From Ignavibacteriales bacterium (GTDB lineage Bacteria > Bacteroidota > Ignavibacteria > Ignavibacteriales > Ignavibacteriaceae), in NCBI GenBank assembly GCA_012517155.1, contig JAAYVN010000089.1:1-39396 (forward strand): a stretch of DNA of 39,396 bases. Reading direction: 5' to 3'. Position 1 is the stretch's first letter; every line of letters starts with the position of its first letter. A program made the position numbers and the translations under genes. The notes beneath the pieces are model-generated. The model did not search any database and was not told where the DNA came from. It saw only the letters and a list, made by a program, of their open reading frames with translations. Below are positions 33,363-39,396 of this stretch, piece by piece.

Positions 33363-34088
33363 ATGTCCGGTCACTCAAAGTGGGCAACCATAAAAAGAAA
33401 AAAAGCCGTCGCAGACTCCAAGCGAGGCAAAATGTTTACGAAATTAATCAAGGAAATTACGATTGCTGCCAGGGAAGGGGGAGGAGACCCCGGGGGTAAT
33501 CCCCGTCTTCGCCTTGCGATTGATAATGCTAAGGGAATGAACATGCCCGCTGATAATATTGATCGCGCAATAAAAAAGGCAACCGGAGAACTTGAAGGGG
33601 TCACTTATCATGAGCTGAATTATGAAGGATATGGACCCGGGGGAATAGCAATGATGATAGAAGTTGCTACAGATAATAAAAACCGGGCTGTCGCAGAGGT
33701 CAGGCACATCTGCTCAAAATATCACGGATCGCTTGGTGAATCGGGTTCGGTTGCATGGATGTTTCAAAGAATGGGAGTGATAATCATAAACCGTGGAAAT
33801 TCTTCCGAGGAAGAATTATTGGAAACTATCCTCGAAGCCGGGGCGGAAGACATGACGACAGAGGAAGAATTTTTTGAAGTGAAAACAAACCTGGAAGATT
33901 TTGAAAACGTTCGTAGAGCATTGGTCGGAAAAAACTACGAAATCGAAAGCGCGAATCTCCAATGGGTGCCCAAAAATCTTGTTAAGGTTTCGGGAGATGC
34001 TGCCGAATCAATCATTCGACTGATAGAAGCACTTGAGGATAGCGACGATGTTCAGCATGTTTTTTCTAATGCCGATTTTGAAGTATAA
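33363..34088 (+). CDS. yebC: YebC/PmpR family protein
   Basis: A 241-residue member of the YebC/TACO1 family, described in various organisms as a DNA-binding transcriptional regulator or as a factor that helps ribosomes through difficult peptide stretches. The diagnostic opening MSGHSKWATIKRKKAVADSK (first 20 residues) is present, then GKMFTKLIKEITIAAREGG, PRLRLAIDNAKGMNMPADNI and YEGYGPGGIAMMIE. A Shine-Dalgarno AGGAG lies seven bases before the ATG. It is 17 nt after recJ and 5 nt before ruvC, a placement beside ruvC seen in many bacteria. Confidence 0.97.
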   Translation: MSGHSKWATIKRKKAVADSKRGKMFTKLIKEITIAAREGGGDPGGNPRLRLAIDNAKGMNMPADNIDRAIKKATGELEGVTYHELNYEGYGPGGIAMMIEVATDNKNRAVAEVRHICSKYHGSLGESGSVAWMFQRMGVIIINRGNSSEEELLETILEAGAEDMTTEEEFFEVKTNLEDFENVRRALVGKNYEIESANLQWVPKNLVKVSGDAAESIIRLIEALEDSDDVQHVFSNADFEV

Positions 34089-34093
34089 AACAA

Positions 34094-34630
34094 ATGATAA
34101 TTTTAGGAGTTGATCCGGGCACTCTCAGAACTGGTTACGGTATTATATCAGTCGCTCAGGGAAAGACCATCTGGATTGCTTCAGGTACTATCAATCTGGT
34201 TAAACTTAAAACCCTCCCCGAGAAACTTAAAAAAATCTATTTCGAACTTACTGATCTGATTGAAAGGTATAATCCACAGGAGTTTGCTATCGAAACAGCA
34301 TTTTATGGAAAGAATGTCCAGTCAGCTATGAAAATTGGCTATGCCCGAGGTGTGTCAATACTTGCTGCGGTTAATAAAGCAATATTTATTTGTGAATACA
34401 GCCCCAGGGAAGTAAAAAAATCGGTTGTGGGAACAGGTGCAGCTTCAAAGGAACAGGTCAATTATATGGTCAAATCGATCTTGGAGCTTGCGAAAGGGAA
34501 AGTTGGTTTGGATGAGAGTGATGCCTTGGCAGTTGCACTTTGTCATTCATTCCGTATAAAGGGGATTTCCCGGAAATCGACAAGTTGGAAGTCGTTTGTT
34601 GAAAAATATCCTGAAAGGATAATACAATGA
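34094..34630 (+). CDS. ruvC: Crossover junction endodeoxyribonuclease RuvC
   Basis: A 178-residue Holliday-junction resolvase. Acidic active-site residues are visible: Asp7 in GVDPGTLRTGYGI, Glu near 67 in FAIETAFYGKNVQSA, and the pair in GLDESDALAVALCHS near 139-142. The Lys/Arg-rich C-terminus is somewhat longer than in E. coli. Its TGA overlaps the ATG of ruvA (ATGA), indicating coupled translation. RuvB, the third component of the complex, is not within the window. Confidence 0.97.
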   Translation: MIILGVDPGTLRTGYGIISVAQGKTIWIASGTINLVKLKTLPEKLKKIYFELTDLIERYNPQEFAIETAFYGKNVQSAMKIGYARGVSILAAVNKAIFICEYSPREVKKSVVGTGAASKEQVNYMVKSILELAKGKVGLDESDALAVALCHSFRIKGISRKSTSWKSFVEKYPERIIQ

Positions 34631-35211
34631 TTGCATATTTGAAGGGTGGGATTCTGAGTAAAAAACCCGGAAAGATTATACTGGATGTTAATGGAGTCGG
34701 GTACCTTGTATTGATTTCTGCAAATACTTTTGACCAAATAGCACTACTTGATTCGGTGGAACTTTTCATTCATACAGCAGTCAAAGAAGATTCAATTACC
34801 CTCTTTGGGTTCAAGAGTGAAAATGAAAAGATGATGTTTGAACTCCTGATTTCCGTCAATGGTGTCGGTCCTAAAACAGCCCTCGGGATCCTCTCGGGAA
34901 TAAATGTGGATGACTTGAAAAGGGCTATTATATCATCAGACCTGAATCGCATCTCAATGGTTCCGGGGATCGGAAAAAAATTGGCTGAACGCCTGGTTAT
35001 CGAATTAAAATCCAAAATAGATATGGTTTATGAAGAACCAGGTCAAAAGAGAATTTATTCGGGTAGGTCAGAAGCAATTTCTGCCCTGACTGCCCTTGGA
35101 TTTAACTTCAAAAATGTTGAGCTGGTGATAAAAGAAATCTCAATTAATGAGTCGGATCTTTCTGCAGAAGAATTAATAAAAAAGGCTCTGTCCCGGCTTA
35201 GCAGTAAATAG
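34627..35211 (+). CDS. ruvA: Holliday junction DNA helicase subunit RuvA
   Basis: A 194-residue junction-binding protein that forms tetramers and loads RuvB for branch migration. It opens MIAYLKGGILSKKPGKIILDVNGVGY (OB-fold domain I, in part). Two helix-hairpin-helix motifs follow, NGVGPKTALGILSG (near 76) and PGIGKKLAERLVIELK (near 112), and then the C-terminal RuvB-binding domain SEAISALTALGFN (near 150). Its TAG is immediately followed by the stop of the convergent hydrolase gene, with no base between. Confidence 0.97.
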   Translation: MIAYLKGGILSKKPGKIILDVNGVGYLVLISANTFDQIALLDSVELFIHTAVKEDSITLFGFKSENEKMMFELLISVNGVGPKTALGILSGINVDDLKRAIISSDLNRISMVPGIGKKLAERLVIELKSKIDMVYEEPGQKRIYSGRSEAISALTALGFNFKNVELVIKEISINESDLSAEELIKKALSRLSSK

Positions 35212-35868
35212 CTAAATTATTTCCGTTTCAAAGGACGCAACATTAGTTATCTCACCATAAAGTTTATCCCCCTTTACTACTTTTGAAACTCCTGAAGGTG
35301 TACCCGTAAAAACAAGGTCTCCCTCCTCAATAGTCATGAAAGAGGATATGTACTCAACTATCCTTGCCGGAGGGAAAATCATTTTGTTAAGCTGTTCACG
35401 CTGACGAACCACGCCGTTGACTTTCAGAGTCATCCAGTCCTCCGGCGATACTTTGTGTTCTTCCTTCGCCAAAAAATCAGAAACCAGCGCGGACATATCA
35501 AAGCATTTGGCGGTTGTCCAGGGCTGCCCTTTCTTTTTCAAATTATCCTGCACGTCCCGTAATGTCATATCAAGCCCCACACCATATGCGATGATCGCTT
35601 CCTCTGCTTCCACAGCATTTGCATCTTTGAGTTTTTTGCCAATCAGCAAAACCAGTTCAATTTCGTGATGCATGTTTTGTGAGTAGGCCGGGATTTCAAT
35701 CGGGTGTTTGGAATAAATAAGTGCAGAAGCTGGTTTAAGAAATATAACAGGGAGTTCAGAAGGTTCGTTTCCAAGTTCCTTAATATGCTCAGCATAATTT
35801 CGTCCAAGACATATAATCTTGCCTACTGAATACTCTTTATTTTTGTTCCTGATTTTTATAGTTTTCAT
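35212..35868 (-). CDS. Fumarylacetoacetate hydrolase family protein
   Basis: A 218-residue single-domain FAH-fold enzyme, the size of FAHD1-type acylpyruvate hydrolases and oxaloacetate decarboxylases. Motifs: ICLGRNYAEHIKELGNEP near residue 20, FLKPASALI near 43, metal-binding HHEIELVLLIGKKL near 67 (two Glu) and GVGLDMTLRDVQ near 96 (Asp), then the catalytic region PWTTAKCFDMSA and EGDLVFTGTPSGVSKV near 188. The substrate cannot be fixed from sequence; cleavage or decarboxylation of a beta-keto acid is the family reaction. It lies 15 nt downstream of the DUF5686 gene, on the same strand. Confidence 0.9.
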   Translation of the reverse strand: MKTIKIRNKNKEYSVGKIICLGRNYAEHIKELGNEPSELPVIFLKPASALIYSKHPIEIPAYSQNMHHEIELVLLIGKKLKDANAVEAEEAIIAYGVGLDMTLRDVQDNLKKKGQPWTTAKCFDMSALVSDFLAKEEHKVSPEDWMTLKVNGVVRQREQLNKMIFPPARIVEYISSFMTIEEGDLVFTGTPSGVSKVVKGDKLYGEITNVASFETEII

Positions 35869-35883
35869 ATTGTGTCCTTTATG

Positions 35884-38307
35884 TTAGTCAATTATTAGTG
35901 AGGTTAATCCAAATCGGAATGAGTTCTCTTCTCGGTGATTAAGCCGCCATGCAAATGAGAAGCGAATTGGGAAAACGCCATGTCCTATGTTAAAGCCTGC
36001 TTCCCATAACGGTTTTGTATATGTTTTTACCCGATATGGAAGGATTTTATGGCTTGGATAACTAATATCGGAATAAGCGCCGTTTACAAATACTGTCGTT
36101 TGCAGATCAAGGGTTTTTAAGAAAGGTATTCCGCTTAAACGGAAAAGTTCATCGTACATATTGTACTCAAAAAATGCAGTAACTTTTCGGTCTCCCAGTG
36201 CCGAATTAAATCCAAGTGTTCGAAGAGTGTTTTCACGGGCAATTAACTCTACGTTTCCCGGTATATCAAACAGCATTTGATAAGGAAGGGAACCTGTGGT
36301 ATAAAGCCCATCCAAAAGAAAGCTAAGAGTCGTTCTGCTGAATAAGTTGATAGAGCCCTTAAGCTCTCCGTTCCAGGAAGTGAAATCAAGACCGCTGGAA
36401 ATTAAATCATTTTTTGAGTGAAGTACATCCGCAGTTAATTGCAGATTTAAAGATCTTGGCGTATTAACACGTCTTCGGAATTTCCCGTCTTCAATATACT
36501 TTCTTAAATCAATTGTTAAACCAAGTTGCAGATAGTTTAGGCGGGTCTCGTATATCAAGGGATTATCTCTGAATGCTTTATCCTTAGAGAATATTGAAAA
36601 ATCACTATTTTTAAAGGCTGTATTATCGGTGCGATTGTAAAAACCCATAAACAATTTAAGAATCGGGAACACTTCTCCCGACAGCTGAATTTCGAATCCC
36701 TTTTTGTAGAAATAATCGTTGAAATCATATTTGTCCAACAGACACATTAAAGTTGAGAAAAATTGAGAGTAGTCTTCACTTGTTGAAAAGAGTTTTTCCG
36801 TATGATTATAAAAGCTTGCTTTTATTTCGTATGTTCTGTAATTACCCGGTAAAAAAGAAGTTGAAAAAAAGTATTTGAACTTTTTATCATTAAATCCGTA
36901 TGAGAAGGATAGCTCGGAATTACTCCGTTCCTCAAACCCATCGAAACTGCGGAAACTGAAATCCAGTGAATGCCCTTCCACTCTATTAAAGTGATAAAGT
37001 GAAAGTGGACTGCTTATTGAAAAATTAGGTGACAAAAGTACACGAGGTGAAAGGATTGAAAAATTATCTGCAATGGAGAATGGTACATTTTGCTCGCTGT
37101 CAATTTTTTCATAGGCAGTCATTTCTTCTTTGGTTTCTGGAATTCTCTGCATCGAACTCCAGTAAAGGGAGTCTTTCTTGTCCGCATCAGTATTTACGGT
37201 AATAATTGCCATGTTAAAAATATCATCATCAACAGGATGGTTGATTTTATAGTTGTAGAGAATTGAGTTTACCTGAAACGAAAATTTGATTAGTCCCAGT
37301 ATTTTTGCCGTAACCATAAGATGATAATCCACAGGCATGAGTATCCCATCCTCAGCGGCATAGAATTGCTGATATATCGAAATTGTGTCTAGAAGTCCGC
37401 CAACGTTAGCCGCTTTGTTCAGATTAAGTTCAATTCTTACCATTTCGTAAGTTTCGGCAGTAATATAAATATTCCCGATAAATCCGGGATCGAGTGAGTC
37501 ATCCGGCGTCATAAGCAATTTATAAACCGGTTTATTGTCAATCGCAAGTGTATCAACTATCATGAAATAATAATAGCTTAGCGCATTTTCTGCAAGGGGA
37601 CCGTAAATATTCCTTCCGAAAAAATAAATATCATCTGAATAAAAATTAAGGATTATTCTCCCTCCTGTCAGGATATTTATCGAGGAGGGGAGATTGGCGG
37701 TCTGCTTCCTGGCGGTTATCCACTCTTTATAATTGTCTGGTTTTTTAAAGTAGCCAATGCTCTCATTTTCCAGAATTCCGTTAATTTTCAATTCTGCTGT
37801 ATCCAGGCCGGTTTCAATAGAAATAGTGTTTGATGAGGCGGTAACTTCCTGATTGGTTTTTATTATCCCCTTTGTATAAGCAGTGAATGAATAACTGTTA
37901 AGTCTTGCGTTCCTTTCATTTTTAACACGGATGGCATTGCGTATTATATTATTTGCCGGATTTTCTCCCGGAATCACAGTTACCTCAGACAGATCAACAA
38001 AAGAAGGGGAAAGACGTAAAAGTACTTCGGAAATATTATTGCTAACATTAATCTGAATAGTATCCGAGACAAATCCCATGTAAGAACAAATAAAAGTATA
38101 ATTCCCTTTTTTTAGTCGGATTTCAAACACCCCTTCCGGATTAGTTGCAGTACCAAGCCCACTATCGCCGAGTCGGATATTCGCATATTGCAGAGGTTTT
38201 CCTGTCTCAGCGTCTATAACCTTTCCGCTCACATTAAAGGTTTGTGCGTTTGTTAAGTAGCTTACTAAACAAATGAAAAAAAATACTCGGTAGTATATCG
38301 AAGCCAT
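35884..38307 (-). CDS. DUF5686 outer-membrane protein with carboxypeptidase-regulatory-like domain
   Basis: I start at the ATG at 38307 (807 residues), where a signal peptide begins at once (MASIYYRVFFFICLVSYLTNA). A TTG at 38334 would add nine residues. Residues about 22-105 form a CarboxypepD_reg-like domain: FNVSGKVIDAETGKPLQYANI, GTATNPEGVFEIRLKKGNY, SYMGFVSDTIQINV. The rest matches the DUF5686 layout: VTVIPGENPANNIIRNAIRVKN near 120, then a long run of alternating amphipathic strands typical of an outer-membrane barrel (for example FSFRSFDGFEERSNSELSFS). Despite the TonB-receptor-like start there is no plug domain. The function of this Bacteroidota family is unknown. Confidence 0.88.
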   Translation of the reverse strand: MASIYYRVFFFICLVSYLTNAQTFNVSGKVIDAETGKPLQYANIRLGDSGLGTATNPEGVFEIRLKKGNYTFICSYMGFVSDTIQINVSNNISEVLLRLSPSFVDLSEVTVIPGENPANNIIRNAIRVKNERNARLNSYSFTAYTKGIIKTNQEVTASSNTISIETGLDTAELKINGILENESIGYFKKPDNYKEWITARKQTANLPSSINILTGGRIILNFYSDDIYFFGRNIYGPLAENALSYYYFMIVDTLAIDNKPVYKLLMTPDDSLDPGFIGNIYITAETYEMVRIELNLNKAANVGGLLDTISIYQQFYAAEDGILMPVDYHLMVTAKILGLIKFSFQVNSILYNYKINHPVDDDIFNMAIITVNTDADKKDSLYWSSMQRIPETKEEMTAYEKIDSEQNVPFSIADNFSILSPRVLLSPNFSISSPLSLYHFNRVEGHSLDFSFRSFDGFEERSNSELSFSYGFNDKKFKYFFSTSFLPGNYRTYEIKASFYNHTEKLFSTSEDYSQFFSTLMCLLDKYDFNDYFYKKGFEIQLSGEVFPILKLFMGFYNRTDNTAFKNSDFSIFSKDKAFRDNPLIYETRLNYLQLGLTIDLRKYIEDGKFRRRVNTPRSLNLQLTADVLHSKNDLISSGLDFTSWNGELKGSINLFSRTTLSFLLDGLYTTGSLPYQMLFDIPGNVELIARENTLRTLGFNSALGDRKVTAFFEYNMYDELFRLSGIPFLKTLDLQTTVFVNGAYSDISYPSHKILPYRVKTYTKPLWEAGFNIGHGVFPIRFSFAWRLNHREENSFRFGLTSLIID

Positions 38308-38393
38308 TAAGAAAAAAAAGTTTGTTATTGCCAACTAATTCATTAAATTGAGTTCAAATTTACTACACATTTATAAGATTTTAAAGGAATTAT

Positions 38394-39110
38394 ATGCGAT
38401 TTCTGAATTTTTTCACACTATTATTTTTATTTCCAATGCTTCTGACCGCACAGGATACGGATACGGTAAAGAATTTTCCCGAAGGTAAAGAAATACTTAT
38501 GAAATATATCGAGGCAATCGGAGGCGTTGATAACTACCTTGCAATTAAAGATAAGAAAATTGTAATGGAAGGAAAAGTACAGGGCATGGATCTTTCAAGT
38601 GAAATATTCTTCAAAGCTCCTAATAAATTAATGCAAAGAACAACAGTAGCCGGAATGGAGCAGATTATCTTATTTGACGGGACGCAAGGATATCAGAAAG
38701 GTATGAATGGAGAAGAGGAAATTACCGGTGATGCGCTTGAAATGCTTAAACTCGAATCATCCTCCGAGGCTCTGGTTAATCCGGACGAGTTTGGGATTAA
38801 ATACACTACGAAGGATACCGTAACACTGGATGGCGGTACGGCGTACAAAGTTGAGAAAACTTATCCCTCCGGAAATTCGAATATTGAATACTACGATATT
38901 GCTACAGGACTCAAAGTCAAGGAAGAAAGGGCAGTAGAGACTCCGCAGGGAGTATTAAACCAGGTTGTTTATCTTCAGAATTACACTGAGGTGAAGGGAG
39001 TAAAACTCCCCTTTAAATTAATCCAGGAAATTGCAGGAATGAAAATAGAACTGACTGTAAAAACGGCTGAGATAAATGTCGGACTTAAAGACGCTATTTT
39101 CATGAAATAA
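38394..39110 (+). CDS. Secreted LolA-like protein
   Basis: A 238-residue exported protein with signal peptide MRFLNFFTLLFLFPMLLTA. The mature part (EILMKYIEAIGGVDNYLAIK, VMEGKVQGMDLSSEIFFKAPNKL, MEQIILFDGTQGYQ, VVYLQNYTEVKGVKLPF) has the strand pattern of LolA/LppX-like lipid-binding half-barrels often annotated as outer-membrane lipoprotein-sorting proteins. The same module also occurs at the C-terminus of some M16 peptidases in Bacteroidota. Lipid or lipoprotein binding in the periplasm is an inference. AAAGGA lies 6 nt before the ATG. It is divergent from the DUF5686 gene, and the two share a gap of less than 100 nt. Confidence 0.75.
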   Translation: MRFLNFFTLLFLFPMLLTAQDTDTVKNFPEGKEILMKYIEAIGGVDNYLAIKDKKIVMEGKVQGMDLSSEIFFKAPNKLMQRTTVAGMEQIILFDGTQGYQKGMNGEEEITGDALEMLKLESSSEALVNPDEFGIKYTTKDTVTLDGGTAYKVEKTYPSGNSNIEYYDIATGLKVKEERAVETPQGVLNQVVYLQNYTEVKGVKLPFKLIQEIAGMKIELTVKTAEINVGLKDAIFMK

Positions 39111-39124
39111 GGGCAGCGATAATT

Positions 39125-39396
39125 TTGAAAAACAAAATAAAGGTCTTTGTCTCGGATCTGGGAAATGTACTGATCCCATTTGACTATAATGTTCCGCTGA
39201 AAAAAATCAATGATCGCTTTCCAGGATTAGGGGACCGGTTTATGCAAATGTATCGCATTCGATACGAGGATCACAGGAATTTTGAAAAGGGTATTATCAG
39301 TGAAAAGAATTTTATTTCCATGCTGATGAAAGGATCGGAGTTCAAATTCAGCGAGGAGGAAATTTGCCGTCTCTATTCTGAGATCTTTTTGGTGAA
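39125..39396 (+). CDS. HAD-superfamily hydrolase, N-terminal part only
   Basis: The first 90 codons are in the window. From a TTG start the protein reads LKNKIKVFVSDLGNVLIPFD, where SDLGNVLIPFD is HAD motif I in the variant DxGxV seen in YihX-like sugar-phosphate phosphatases. A helical cap region begins afterwards (YRIRYEDHRNFEKGIISEKN). No ATG or GTG offers a better start, and only a weak AAGGG lies upstream, so the start is provisional. Motifs II to IV are beyond the right edge. It follows the LolA-like gene by 14 nt. Confidence 0.75.
   Translation, partial: MKNKIKVFVSDLGNVLIPFDYNVPLKKINDRFPGLGDRFMQMYRIRYEDHRNFEKGIISEKNFISMLMKGSEFKFSEEEICRLYSEIFLV

Overview
The window looks like chromosomal DNA from a member of the Ignavibacteria (Bacteroidota/Chlorobi side of the FCB group). 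Four secreted proteins end in a type IX secretion (T9SS) C-terminal sorting domain, three of them with the NYPNPFNP motif that is very common in Ignavibacteria. Other pointers are the long, insert-containing form of IspG and a DUF5686/carboxypeptidase-regulatory outer-membrane protein. This placement is inference from gene content. I see no phage, transposase, tRNA or CRISPR array.

Layout, left to right. (1) 1-4379, minus strand: isocitrate dehydrogenase (cut by the left edge), a flippase-like membrane protein, a Maf nucleotide pyrophosphatase, a SpoIID/LytB lipoprotein and a small secreted protein. (2) 4570-4974, plus strand: a small cytochrome-c-like lipoprotein converging on mfd. (3) 4971-13449, minus strand, read right to left: proline dehydrogenase, tsaD, mltG, an Ig-like lipoprotein and mfd, tightly packed with overlaps. 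(4) 13450-17267: two intergenic stretches of about 0.5 kb. The first is a patchwork of short palindromes and direct repeats. They flank a secreted SBBP-repeat protein and are followed by a glycosyltransferase. (5) 17317-23760, plus strand: three consecutive T9SS cargo proteins with Asp-box/sialidase-like repeats, the last two clearly paralogous, closed by a strong terminator. (6) 23822-28956, plus strand: a radical SAM protein, a duplicated DMT-like membrane protein, a TorF-like porin and ispG, which carries an in-frame TGA. (7) 29088-35211, plus strand: a possible 28-codon ORF with a terminator, then Nif3-like protein, C4 zinc-ribbon coiled-coil protein, RNase P RNA, recJ, yebC, ruvC and ruvA, a nucleic-acid maintenance block. 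(8) 35212-39396: a fumarylacetoacetase-family hydrolase and the DUF5686 protein on minus, then a LolA-like secreted protein and a HAD phosphatase cut by the right edge on plus.

Most of the window is ordinary housekeeping and cell-envelope content. Two observations stand out. The MltG lytic transglycosylase has an N-terminal cytoplasmic domain that aligns residue by residue with AroQ-type chorismate mutase, keeping nearly all catalytic residues. The otherwise complete ispG gene is interrupted by one in-frame TGA at codon 85, although TGA is an ordinary stop codon in neighbouring genes. Secondary points are a family of identically oriented palindromic repeats beside minus-strand genes, a heptamer repeat that supplies the last codons and stop of tsaD, a terminator abutting the start codon of the radical SAM gene, and a possible small transcript upstream of the Nif3 gene.
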